This document shows positions 1 to 10,978 of a stretch of DNA of 64,000 bases, in pieces; the first letter of the stretch is position 1, and each line of letters starts with the position of its first letter. The stretch comes from Colletotrichum lupini (Eukaryota; Ascomycota; Sordariomycetes; Glomerellales; Glomerellaceae). Both the position numbers and the translations under genes were made by a program. The notes under the pieces are model-generated. The model was not told the origin of the DNA and ran no database searches. It saw only the letters and a program-made list of their open reading frames with translations. Location: positions 5,952,001 to 6,016,000 of the forward strand of contig NC_064677.1 of the NCBI RefSeq assembly GCF_023278565.1. The letters are read 5' to 3'.

Positions 1-3000
1 GCTGTCGACCAGGATTTGACTCTTCTGCGTTGTGTGTTCTTTGCCAACTACACCACTAAGTCCCTTTAGCCCCGAGCCCTCACCCACATTGGCGGCTCCC
101 CGGAGAGCGCGAACTCTTGCAACCTCATCGGCATCTCTCTTAGCTTTCTCCAATTTGGCTTTCTTGCGCGACTCAATGAGGGCGTTCTTCGATGCTTGAG
201 TGACCACTGGCTCAAGCTTGGGCTTGACGGCCATGCGGGGGATGGCTGGCGGCGCTTTCTGGCGAGCGGCCATTTGGTCCAAGATTGATCTTTTCTTGTC
301 GACGGAACTGCTGAGCTCGAGAACGTCGTCCTTGTTTGACCGAACGGCCTGGGACGTTGGTGTTGAAGAACCGGACTTGGACCAGGCATCGAGGAAACTC
401 TGTTTCTTTGGCTTCTCCTTAGAAACTGGCTGGATCTGGATGATTTCAATGTCATCATCTTCACCCAGAGCTTTCAGAAGCTCGGCACGCTGTTGGTCAT
501 TCATGTTGGTAGTGACTGGGTAGCGGCCGGTTGTCGATAACTTGATGCAGGAGTCTTGGACGTAATTCTTAGAGTCGCTGGGGATGTCGATTGAATTCTC
601 ACGCAGTCTCGTCAGTAACTTGGCCACAACCTTGACCGTGACTTCAACCAGGTAGGTATCCCTCAGTCGAAGCATCCTGACAATGCCAAAGAGGTGACGC
701 TGAGGATCCTTCAGAAGCTGTTGCATCTTGGTCAGCTCTTCTTCTTTCGGCTTTGCCTGCTTCACATCGTTCTGCGAGGTAGTAGCTTGCAGCGCCGATG
801 CAAATAGACCATCCTGGGCAAGCATGCCGTCTGCCAACTCGATGACATCGCGACAAAAGTCCTGCATCACTTTGATATCGGCAAGATGAGACCAGTTGCC
901 GGTAGATGTGAACGCGACCTCGATGTATCTCCAGTGGGCAACCCACCAGCCAGTGACGGCGATCTGTTCATTGCTGTCCAAAGTTTTGGATCTGAGGATG
1001 CCAGATGAAAGATCACCGAGACCTGAGAGCACGACTTTGGCGGTGTTGATGATATTGCGAGCGGGTCCCCATGCTGCATGTGCCGGCTCCATGATTCTTC
1101 TTATTGCGAAAATCATTGAAGAGAGAGTGGTGCTAAGATTCCGTTCAAGTAAAACGGTGAGTGCGTCCTCCTTGGAAGGCTGTTCAGTAATCAACTTGAT
1201 AAGTTCGGCACTGGCACTGCTGATTTCGTCCTCGCCGTGGACTGTGAAAGCAATGATGGGCCGAATGCTCTGGGCCATGAGGCACAGCTCGTTGAGTTGC
1301 GATGACGTAAACTCGCACATTCGCTGCAGAACGCGTCCGAGTGCCTCCGCAACCATTTGGAAACGGGCATTGAAGCTCTTCTTCGCCGGATCCAACTTTT
1401 CAGGTTCCTTCTTATTAGGATGGAATCTCTCAACGTTGATAAGAGGAGCCATTGCCATCAGCATGGTCTTGGCTAGGATGAGCTTGCCTTCGTAAAGGTT
1501 TTCCAGGAATCCGTCCCACAAGTCTGCCGATTTGCGGGTGACGGCAGTCTGGATCGGCTTGGGCGTAGCCTTGCGAAGTTCGAGATGCTCCTCAGCAGTT
1601 ACTCTAGAGTCCAAGCTCAAGGCGGCACTAATGACGCTCATGGCTGCCTTGGGCACACCCAGTGTGTGTTGATCCGTGCTTCTGGTGTCCGCACCTTCGT
1701 TGATGATATCTTTGTACTTGAGAGTGACGTTGAGAATTGTGTTGATGTAGACAGATGTGGTGCCTGAGATGACATCAATTGTAGGGTCCAGAAACGATCG
1801 CAGGACATGGTCTAGCGCATCTAAGCCAGCCCTGATACAAGCGGCCTTTCCTTGCTCTCCGATTCTAGCATCGTGGATGACTTGCTCGAAAAGCAGGTGA
1901 AGCAGCTGTTCGCAAGCATCGCCCTTTTGCTGACGTTTAAGTGAGGCAATCCATGTGTTGATCCACGAGGTTGTGATTGACTCGACCGAGTCACTTTTGC
2001 CCGTGCCATCGTCATACTTGATGGCGAAGGTCAAAGATTGCGCAAGAAGCTGCTTGAACAAAGGCTGGGAGAGGAGCTGCTCAATGACGACGAATGGTCT
2101 CGCGTCACCAATAGTATCCCAGAAAGCCTGTGGTGACGTTTCGAGCAGGACAGTCAAGGCTTGAATGATGAGCAGCAGGATCGCCTCCGACTCGCACTGC
2201 ATATGAACGAAGAGCAAGTCGTAGATGCTGGGCTTGATCTCCATACCCCGAATTCCGTGCAACAAGAGCTTCTCGTCTAGGGTCTTGATGATCCAGTTGA
2301 CGGCTTTCCAGAAACGTTCGATCTCCGGAAGGGATGCGGGATCTCTGGGGTTGAGTGCTGAAACTGACTGAATAGCGACCACCAAGTTGTCGTGAATAGC
2401 CCAATTGAATTGCTCTTGTGTCAAAGACTTTGGCCGCAGGCGCTCCCAGGACTTTTCGGCGAATTGGAGGCGGACCTTGTCTTCTCCAAAGAGGAACTGG
2501 GTCATGGCAGGGAGCAGGACGTTTTCACCCAGCTTGAGTGGCTTCTTGCCAGAGAGGCGGACGAAGACGAACTGGAACAGAGTTCTTTTCTCCGGCACGC
2601 TGACGTATGCCATACAACATAGAGCCTCGTAAACAGTGAGCAAAACTGCGCCCTGTTCCTCGCCCAAGTCGCTCCTCGCAAAGGCGCGGCCCTCATTCTC
2701 AACCTTCAATATGATGTCCTTGGCCCATTGAAGACCTTTGTCGATTCGGTCGAAATCGAAGCGGTGGAGGCAGTTCTCGATGCCGGCGACGGCTTCCTCT
2801 GGCCATTTTCTAAAGTACCATTAGTATGGTCACGGCGAACCCTCGTGGCGTTCTGGCTAGTCTGAACTTACTCGGAAAAGACCTGAAGATACTTCTTGCG
2901 ATACATGTGCCAGTTGAGGACGCACTTGTCGCAGTTGTGGAGGTTAATAGCCATCCGGCTGCCCCAGGCGTCGAGCCAAACACCAGCCTTATCTTTGCCA

Positions 3001-3230
3001 TAGGCAAGGAGAAGACTAGTCCAGTAGGCGATGTCGAGCCGCTCCTTCCATTTTTCTACTCTCTCCTTCTTCTCTAGAGCTGTGATATCTTCGCCATCAG
3101 TGTTTAGGTCGTCGTAGTCCTCAAAATCATCCTCGTCAACCTTGGGACAGAGAAGGTGGAAGTCGGGAGGAATTTGGGTAAACTTCCGATAGCTCTGCTC
3201 GAGGATATCCTCGACCGGTTGTGACTCCAT
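1..3230 (-). CDS. sen1: Helicase Sen1, N-terminal part (gene runs off the left edge)
   Basis: Start codon at 3230; exons 2872..3230 and <1..2809 with a 62-nt intron (GTAAGT donor, TACTAAT branch site, TTTAG acceptor). The frame stays open to base 1, giving 1056 visible residues. The N-terminus contains LLCPKVDEDD and a short Cys-containing segment, and the body is a long all-helical region with SPQAFWDTIGD and a VVIEQLLSQPLF-type segment, which I recognise as the Sen1 N-terminal domain. It is followed by a basic, low-complexity linker (about residues 900-1040) and the GLKGLSGVVGKEHT segment that precedes the helicase in fungal Sen1. The SF1 RNA/DNA helicase core itself lies outside the window. 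Sen1 acts in the nucleus, ends transcription of non-coding Pol II transcripts and resolves R-loops. No break is seen; about half the usual length of roughly 2000 residues is present. Confidence 0.88.
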
Positions 3231-4786
3231 TTTACTGCAGTGATCGAGCCCGTCGAGGCATATCGTGAGGGTGATCGAGATCGGACAAGCGCAAGATAGC
3301 TCGATGGTTTGCGTTGAGTGACTCGCGATGCGACAGGCGAAGGAGCTTCAGCAGTGGTGGTGGTGGTGAATTCGGAAGGAAGGACTCGTCGTACTCTTGC
3401 GACCAAGACGGAAGGTGGTGAGATAGCTGGAATCTGCGCGCGATTCAAATATGAAGCAAAGTCAGACCTTGCGGATGTCAGCTTGAGAGACACACGTGAC
3501 AGGTCTTGCGTCTGCGAGCCGGAAGATTGTCGATTTTCGTGGTTGTCTCTCCTCGGTTGCTCGGTGTTGCGATAGAAACGGTCTCAAGGTCAGGCAAACG
3601 GAAACAGCCTCGTGGGAAAAGAAAAATAGGCTTCAGCGAAACAGCCCGCTGTAGGGAACGGTGAGCTTGGAGGAGGAAGGCCGCGGGAAGGAAAGGGAAA
3701 GCCCACGATCTTCTGGTTTGGTTGTTGGAGGGGGAAAGAAGGTAGCTGAAGGCAATCAAAAGGTGAAGCCAGGCAAGTGGGCTGCAAAAATGGCAGTGAC
3801 ACGCTCCGGCCCGGCCAGGACGCGGCCAGGCGTCAATTCCCATTAAAGCGTGTCGACAAGGGGGTGGGGACTTGACCCATCGTGAGGTACCTCATTGGAG
3901 GTAGCGCGTGGCAGGCTGAAAGGGTACTGGAGTTTGTGCAGTGGCTAACTTGGACAATGCTGTGGCACAGGAACAAGGAGGCTTTTACTGTGAGCGCACA
4001 GACCATACCTTAAATCTCACCTCAAAGCATCCAACATTGGTCCCTTGATGACCTTCTTGGCCCTGCATTCTTCAACAACACCATGATTGAACTTTAGCTT
4101 AGCCCATGCTAATGAGTCCATGTCATACATGAATGAATTCAACGAACAACTAAGCATTTCTATTTCTGGCAAACCAATATCTATCTATCTATCCTGGCTT
4201 CCTGAGACCGCACCAGCGGCGTCTCTCTGAAGTCTAGTTTCACAGTATGGCAATGTTGGAAGACCAACATGAATAGAAATCCATGACTGGGCTCTCTCAT
4301 GGTGTTCATTACCTCCAAAGTGACCACTGGCATTTAGATTTTGTACTCAGTTGGATATGAATCACAGACAAAGTCGTCCCAAATAGCAAGAAGCTCCCTC
4401 AGGCTCAAGTTAGTGCAATAGCAACATTAATGTATGGCATAGTGGAAATCAGGGAGTGTCACTGCCTAGCAGTTCTCAATCATGTTTTGGCTCAAGCTAG
4501 TTGAATTCCGCCGGTCCGCAATCAGATCTCCCAAATGAAAGCACCCCACATATGCCCTTCTGGGTAACTTCGTGCGCCCATCACACCATGCTATGGATGA
4601 GAATGGCGACCCGCCGCAGATAATAGATCCTCCAGATGCCTCCCCCAAAAATAGTCTTTTCATGACGTGTCTCTTTTGCGGATGATCCATCTCGATGATA
4701 GATCCAGCCACCTAAAATCAATGTAACGCATTCCCTTGGTCCCAGAGACCCAATGCTCTCCTCCCCGGGCTAAACGATATGTTCGT
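3231..4786. other. Intergenic: Sen1 upstream region and glycosylase 3' flank
   Basis: Both flanking genes lie on the minus strand, so this 1.56 kb holds the Sen1 promoter/leader and the 3' flank of the glycosylase. The only ordered structure I see is a short CTAT tetranucleotide run at 4179-4193. Open frames here are short, in no consistent frame, and resemble nothing I know. Confidence 0.6.
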
Positions 4787-6772
4787 CTAATCGGCCCCTG
4801 ATACACCAGCTTGAGGCTTGGTGGATTTTACCCACACATCGAGTGTGCCCGACTCTCTCACACTCTTGTTCTTTACCTTCGCCTGAGTCTGTTTCTTGTC
4901 ACGAGCCAGGAGGTGCTCAAGTGGACAGACAGTACTATTCCACTTCGTAGTACCTTCCACTGTCGACCCTTGGCAACGGTAGCAATTTCCACCGTGCTCA
5001 ATGAACAACTGATGAAGTCCATACTTGAGGTGGTCGGGTACTCGAAAGTCGCAGTGCATGTATGTGTCGTTCGGGCTTGCTTTCATGGGGGCCCATCCCA
5101 GCCATCTTGTCATCCGATGTACGTGGGTGTCGACCGCAAAGCTGGGCATCTGCAAATTGAATAGTAGAAGACAAGAAGCAGTCTTGACTGCGACCTGGGG
5201 GTATTTGACGAGTTCCAGCATTGCATCATGTGGCTTCATGATTCGGATGTGATCCAGTGTTAGTATGCCCGCATTAATCTTGCTCAGCTGGTGGTCCCTT
5301 TGTTCTGGGCTCAATCTCGCTGTCCCAGGCGAATTGCTGGGATCTTTCGTTTCTTTCTCCTTGAGGTACATCTTTGCCCTTTTCTTGTTATCTTTGCGAA
5401 TCATGCTGAGGCACGTCTTGATGGCATTATACTTTGTGGGACCAAGTCCACCTGGTCGAAAAGCCTCTAGCACTGCATCTTTCGGGGCCTTTCGCAGAGC
5501 ATTCCAATTGATACTCTCTGGGCCAGGTCCTTTCTTGTCAAGCATACCAATCAGTTTGATGATATTTTCTATCACCTTGTCGGCGCTTTCTCGGGTGACC
5601 GACTGGCTGATGATTGTTCTCATCATGGCATCAACCAAGCATGGCACTTCTCCACACCCAGCGACATTGGCAGAAGCTGGCGGTATTGTGGCTGGTTGGA
5701 TAAAGTTAAGTGCTTTGCGCTTCGCAGGCTCTTCACTCTGCTCTCTCTTTTGGTATTCCTGAACAAGGATGTCGTAGACAACCTGGCACTCCCCTGCACT
5801 AGGTCCAGGCCAGTCGCGGTACGGTGTCTCTCCTGGCATTAGTTTATAATCCTTCTCCTTGACGACCTTCTGTTCGTCCTCTGAATCTAGGTCGTTAGTT
5901 GAATCTGGATCGCTTCCTGCTTTGTCGATCGCCTCTTCGTTTGCCTCACTGAGATCCACGGTCGTTGTTGTCGGCTTCTTTAATCGCCGGTATCTCTTGG
6001 AAGCTTTCTCTAAATCTTCTGCAGTCATGTTCTTTCTCGTCGACGCGAAATCATCAGAGCAGCTGTTTGGGAACGAGTTCTCATCTCTGACAATGACCTC
6101 CAGGTTGGAAATGTAACTTCCTAAACCATGGGGGAGATCTACCCTGGTCTCCTGGGTAGATGATGCGTCCTTGGATGCGGCTTTCACTCGCTTAATCGCT
6201 TGTGGATGGTAATCATCCTCTTCGTTGTCTTCAGCGTGTCTCTTCACCCCAGGAGCAGCCGATCGTAACATTCTTGTGCCCCCTGAAGGTCTTTTGTTGG
6301 TAGCGTTCTTGATAGAAGCCAGCCAAAACTTTCTGTCTTCTTTTGGTGAAAGCACGTTTTCTTGGTCCGCTGGCTCTGGAGGACTCCTTTGGGGGGTATG
6401 TGTGGTAGAAGTTTGGTAGAATGCCTCTTTATCTGCTGGTCGACGGACCGTCCCGTTGTGTATCGGCAATTGAATCGCTCCTGCGTCCGCTGGAAGTTGG
6501 ATCGCTCCAGCATCGATTGGTGATAAGATCGCTCCTGCATCAGCTGGTGGTGGGATTGCTTTTGCACGCACGGCCAGTTGGACTGTTCCATCTTCTACTG
6601 GTGAAGGAAGTTTTCTCCCATCTACAAGTGAATGTGTGCCTCCTTCGTCTGTTAGAGATACGACACTTTACAAGGTGGCACGCTTACCAGGAGACTGTTT
6701 GGACGTTTCTGCTTCTTCTAAAGGTAAAAGAATCTTCTGGGCAGCTCGCCTGGTCGCACTTCGAGTTTGCAT
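4787..6772 (-). CDS. HhH-GPD superfamily DNA glycosylase
   Basis: Start chosen at 6772 (protein begins MQTRSATRRAAQ); exon 1 is 6688..6772, exon 2 about 6648..4787, about 648 residues. The donor GTAAGC is clear, but the acceptor could be at 6649, 6643 or 6640 (all in frame), so the intron is only 39-48 nt. Residues about 60-120 are degenerate 9-residue repeats; residues about 120-300 are charged and disordered. The catalytic domain lies at about 330-630. The helix-hairpin-helix region ends in VAVKTAS and is followed by FAVDTHVHR, giving the catalytic Lys (about 517) and Asp (about 535), 18 residues apart as in E. coli endonuclease III. The LGWAP segment after it recalls plant DEMETER/ROS1 glycosylases. 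The usual four-Cys iron-sulphur loop is not intact. Role: base excision, probably nuclear; the damaged base recognised is unknown. It is divergent from the RID methyltransferase. Confidence 0.85.
6413..6601 (-). repeat. Degenerate 27-bp coding minisatellite in the glycosylase gene
   Basis: Read on the minus strand this codes for about seven consecutive 9-residue units, the clearest being PADAGAILS, PIDAGAIQL, PADAGAIQL and PIHNGTVRR, with decayed outer units PVEDGTVQL and PADKEAF. The frame is kept throughout. It sits in the disordered N-terminal part, outside the catalytic domain, so copy number can probably vary without loss of activity. Confidence 0.75.
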
Positions 6773-8363
6773 GATTGTGCAAGAAGAATAGGACAATAGG
6801 TCAACAGTCCACGAAGACTCAGTAGCTATTGATTGATCCAGTGAGATAGCGCGAGTACAATGTGCTCTACTTCGTGGCACAAGTGTAGGGGAATGTTATG
6901 GCGATCAGGGGCCCAATAGCAAAGAGGTATCGGTAGGTTTCTGGCTTGTTTCGAGACTTGATGCATTTATTTTGTAGAGACTTTCCCTGAGTTGATGTCT
7001 AGAAAGTTTATGGGTCGTTGGTCGTTGTCAATCACGCTTTGAGGGGCGATGTTGGGATGAGGTTGGATGTAAGCGTGAATCGCCGTTGTGTATTACGGAT
7101 GAATTAAGCGAAGTCTTCCATCCCAACTACGTACCTTATCTAGAAGGATCCATATGGGATTGATCGAAATTTGCCTGGCCTCGATTTTGGAAGGAAGGAA
7201 TTCAAGCAGAGGTGGGAAGGCGTCAAGAGGTGTGGGTGCCTGCCTTATTTTCCCGGGTCCCTGGCGTTACATTTGGTATCTACTGCTGTTCACGGTATCG
7301 CTACTGCCTGAGGAACCTCACTCATGAAAGTTTGTGTAAGAAAGAAAAGGTTCCTGTGCTGCTTTAGTAATGTTTGAGTGCCAAAGAAAGAGAGGGAAGA
7401 GAGGGAAGAAAGAGCCTATGAAACCAGCTTAAGCATTCACTATGGTCGTTGGTGAAGGGAGGCAAGGCCCACAAGGAAATGTCCAAGCACTCACACAATG
7501 AGTTTGAAGATATTTTGAGGATTTTGTGTCATTCGTCGATGACAAAGTCACGGAGGGAAGTTATGACACGCTTAAGCAAGCAGACGATAGTTAGGCGTCA
7601 AGGCGGTATGATGTTATTCTATGTTATTTATCTCGCCATCTCGGGAGCTCAAATCTGTACTTAGGCCTCTGAGGTGGCGTTCAAATGGATGAGAATATGA
7701 CTGAAAGACTTCACATGAAAGACTTCAAAGTTGCTGTTATGATCTACCTCTGGGTCAAGAGGTCAAGAACAGCTATGGGAGGTGAGGTGAGGGCGAGAGC
7801 AAGTCGGGTTATCCATTTCAAAAGAAGCAGGGGATTACCTGACCAGCGACCTATCCGGTTGTTTTCAAGTACTCTACCAAATATTCAGATGGTCTGAATC
7901 TTCTTCACATGCTAGATCCATATCAGAAACTTCTCCACCCTCAAATACTCCTCGTTCTTCCCTATCCTGTCCTCCATTGGGCAGGCAGTAGCCGTAGCTC
8001 CTGCCTCGAGGGCAACTTCAACCCCTTAGGTACGCCCAATCGGCTTCATCTTCTCAATCTGAGAAATTGACGCCTCACAGACTTTTCTCACCTCCAACTA
8101 TCCCACTTGGACCTTTCGTTTTGACAACATCTCGAGCGGCGCAACCAAGATCTGAGCGACCAAGTGCCTGAATTGGCGCCAACTAGCAGCAGGCAAGGTT
8201 GAACGAACAAGTCCATTATAGGGTGGAAGAGGATAGTCTCACCGAGGCTCTCAAGGCTGACATCAACAAACCAACAGACTCGAATACCGACAACTTTCCA
8301 TACACAGTCTCTTTATCTTGCACCCCCAGCTGATCAGACAGCCAGTCCTCGACCATCAAAGCA
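6773..8363. promoter_or_regulatory. Divergent upstream region shared by the glycosylase and RID genes
   Basis: 1.6 kb separates the two start codons, which point away from each other. It contains a purine-rich stretch around 7384-7412 and a direct repeat GAAAGACTTCA at 7703-7713 and 7717-7727 (14-bp period). I see no recognised gene: the two short plus-strand open frames at 7449-7897 have no protein-like features. No specific transcription-factor site can be named with confidence. Confidence 0.5.
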
Positions 8364-10631
8364 ATGGCTACCGCTGTATTCTCGGGCAGTAGCCCCTTCG
8401 CGGCCATCGTCGTGGATGATGATCACACATCTGAGGATAAAACCACGACAGAATGGCAGCGAAGGGTCAATGCCTATCGCCCTCAAGGCCGAGAGAACTC
8501 TGTCGTCACCATCAACAGTGATTTCGACGTCCTGGAACAGAAAGAAGAGGACATCGCCGACAGAGAACTCGAAAATCTTATCGATCTTACTGTTGAAGAT
8601 GACCCGGTTGTCCGACACCGTCGACGACGTCGCCAACCGCTCCCCGCCAAGAATCCTGAGCGTCATCACCAGAGCATAGGAACTGGCCAACGGCTGATCA
8701 AGCTCAAGAAGTTTTATGAGCTGGATCCTTCACAATGCCCCAAATCGGCGTTAGAGCCGCATTTTCTTCTGGTGAAAAATATCACGGAGGACTTGATCAC
8801 CAACAAAATCACAATTACCGGACTGCCGTTTGTCAGAGTACGCTCACTCATGGCCAAGTTGCCGCGAAAGTTGAATGAGGTGGCCGTCGTCTACGAACTA
8901 GACGAAAACGACGACAGGACGATCAACGAGCAGGCAAGCATTGAGGTCCCCTTGTCGGCAATCATCGGACCTTCCAGAAGCTTTCACACTACGAATGCGC
9001 TCTACCCGCACCATCGCTATGACCCGAAAGCCTTCGCCAACCTAGAAGCAGTCGAGAAGGAAGGTCCACTGGTGTGTCGGTGGAAGTACTTCATTCACTA
9101 CCGAGACTCACGCGAGAAGAAAACAAGCAAAGCTCATCATTGGACGTTGGAACGTGTTCGAGAGCACGAAGTCGAACGAGAAGACTTCAGGGTATCTGAG
9201 GAAGATTTGCGATCTGACTGGCGAGGCGTGACAATCCGCGGAGGCGCACATCTTCCAGAGACGCAGCCTCAGGTGCTTGGAAAACCCACCGAGAAGCAGA
9301 AATACACAGTCTTCGATTCTTTCTGCGGCGCCGGCGGCTTCTCGAGAGGCGCCGAGCGGGCAGGGATGAAGGTCCAACATGCCGTCGACTCCTGGGACCG
9401 GGCGTGCAACACCTACCGCCAAAACTTCCCGGATACCAATCTCTTCGAGATGACTGTCGACGAGTTTATTCTTCACCAAAAAGATGTCCCAATGAGAGTT
9501 GACGTTCTCCATCTATCGCCGCCATGTCAGACATGGTCACCGGCTCACACCATCGCGGGACAAAACGACGAGGCCAATATCGCCTCGCTCTTTGCCTGCA
9601 GAAGTCTCGTCGAGAAAGTGCGCCCTCGACTCTTTACGCTGGAACAGACCTTTGGAATACTGCAGCCGGCATTCTCACCGTTTTTCAACACTCTTCTGAT
9701 GGGGTTCACCGAGTTCGGGTATTCTGTAACTTGGAAGCTGGTCCATCTCCAGACCTGGGGGCTCCCTCAAGTCCGAAAGAGACTGATTATGATTGGCGCC
9801 TGTCCCGGAGAGAAGTTGCCCCCCTTTCCCAGAGCAACCCACTCTGAGACGGGAGCCGGCGGTCTGGAAAAGTACGTGACTATCAAGAAAGCACTCGAGA
9901 GGATCACGAATGACTGCTCCTGGCACAACCCGGAGGAGGAGATGAGAGACACTTTGCCCACGGGCTCAGTCGTGTCCAGCCCGGATGAGATCTTGAAGAG
10001 AGCCATCACATGCTCGGGAGGCGGAAATATGCACTATTCGAATACCAGAGCCTACACGGTGCGTGAGTTCGCCAGCCTTCAGGGGTTCCCCTTCTGGCAT
10101 CAATTCCCCAAGGCTCCCAAGTCAGCCTTGAAGAAGCAAATCGGGAATGCATTCCCGGCGTGCGTTGTACGACCGCTCTATGAGCACCTCAAGAATTGGC
10201 TTCTAGCCGAGGACGGCCTCGCCCCTGCCTGCGACGTGAGAGCCAGCGTTGGCGGAAGAGCCAGCGTTGGCGGAAGAGCCAGCGTTGGCGGAAGAGAACT
10301 GGTGTTCCTGACCGAGGCGCCTGCGCCTACGCCTACGCCGCGCCGCGTCCCTGTTCCCGTCGCGATGCCGTCGCTCTTGAGAACCCAGGGAGACTCTGCG
10401 AGCAACGCTATGGTGCTTGATGAAGATGAAGATGATCAGATTGAGATCAAGTTCTACGGGGAGTCCGACATTGAGATGTCTGACGTGCCCGAGGCGTCTA
10501 GGAGCCCGGATACCCCTGACACGCCGCTGTCTTATTACCGGTACCGGTCTCGGTCGAGGACGATGTCGCTTGGACCGTCTCCAGAGCCGGTGCAGTCTGG
10601 GCTGAAGGACTCGCCTATTGTGATTGACTGA
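8364..10631 (+). CDS. rid: RID-type C5 cytosine DNA methyltransferase
   Basis: Intronless, 755 residues; ATG in good context (caATGGC). It carries the DNA (cytosine-5) methyltransferase motifs in order: motif I FDSFCGAGGF (317-326), the catalytic PPCQ of motif IV (386-389, Cys388), a motif VI reading EQT (427-429) in place of the usual ENV, QVRKR (469-473) of motif VIII, and motif X IGNAFP (593-598). The EQT variant and the PPCQTWSPAHTIAGQ context are hallmarks of the fungal RID/Masc1 family. In Neurospora crassa RID is needed for RIP, which mutates duplicated DNA in the sexual phase; Ascobolus Masc1 is needed for methylation induced premeiotically. The N-terminal 300 residues have no catalytic motif. 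The C-terminal 130 residues are low-complexity and contain three RASVGG units (626-643). All catalytic motifs are intact, so the gene looks functional. Confidence 0.95.
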   Translation: MATAVFSGSSPFAAIVVDDDHTSEDKTTTEWQRRVNAYRPQGRENSVVTINSDFDVLEQKEEDIADRELENLIDLTVEDDPVVRHRRRRRQPLPAKNPERHHQSIGTGQRLIKLKKFYELDPSQCPKSALEPHFLLVKNITEDLITNKITITGLPFVRVRSLMAKLPRKLNEVAVVYELDENDDRTINEQASIEVPLSAIIGPSRSFHTTNALYPHHRYDPKAFANLEAVEKEGPLVCRWKYFIHYRDSREKKTSKAHHWTLERVREHEVEREDFRVSEEDLRSDWRGVTIRGGAHLPETQPQVLGKPTEKQKYTVFDSFCGAGGFSRGAERAGMKVQHAVDSWDRACNTYRQNFPDTNLFEMTVDEFILHQKDVPMRVDVLHLSPPCQTWSPAHTIAGQNDEANIASLFACRSLVEKVRPRLFTLEQTFGILQPAFSPFFNTLLMGFTEFGYSVTWKLVHLQTWGLPQVRKRLIMIGACPGEKLPPFPRATHSETGAGGLEKYVTIKKALERITNDCSWHNPEEEMRDTLPTGSVVSSPDEILKRAITCSGGGNMHYSNTRAYTVREFASLQGFPFWHQFPKAPKSALKKQIGNAFPACVVRPLYEHLKNWLLAEDGLAPACDVRASVGGRASVGGRASVGGRELVFLTEAPAPTPTPRRVPVPVAMPSLLRTQGDSASNAMVLDEDEDDQIEIKFYGESDIEMSDVPEASRSPDTPDTPLSYYRYRSRSRTMSLGPSPEPVQSGLKDSPIVID
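10239..10292 (+). repeat. Three perfect 18-bp tandem repeats inside the RID gene
   Basis: Three identical copies of an 18-bp unit, in frame, coding for RASVGG three times, followed by a partial fourth unit (AGA then divergence). They lie in the disordered tail after motif X. At 54 bp in total the array is far below the length that triggers RIP in Neurospora. Confidence 0.95.
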
Positions 10632-10978
10632 AGGGGTACAAGAAGGATTTTATTGTGTGTGTGGAAATTTGCGAACTTTGTCACGTTGTCATTTCTGAAC
10701 GACGACTTTGCACGACAGAATAGGAACAGGAACGAAAAAAAGGAGTGGTGTTGAACACTGGGCTTTCTCAGAGACTACGAGGAATGGGCCGAATGGCACG
10801 GATCTTCAACGTCACGCAGGAAGCAGATGATGAATGTTGCACTGAATGAAATGGAACGAGAGGAAGGGAATTACTTTTTCTCTGTAGTCTAGTTTTGAGA
10901 TTAATCTGCATTCTCACTAAACAGTCCCCCCTACCCATTCTTCTTCACCACAAGAGCGAGGCATAGTCACCACCACTC
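10632..10978. other. Intergenic between convergent RID and pectinesterase 3' ends
   Basis: 347 bp holding both 3' untranslated regions. AT-richer than the flanking coding DNA, with A-rich and T-rich stretches but no feature I can name. Confidence 0.5.

Noticed and set aside
7449..7897. Two 70-codon ORFs between the glycosylase and RID genes
   Set aside because: No recognisable features, odd composition, and position inside a divergent promoter region.
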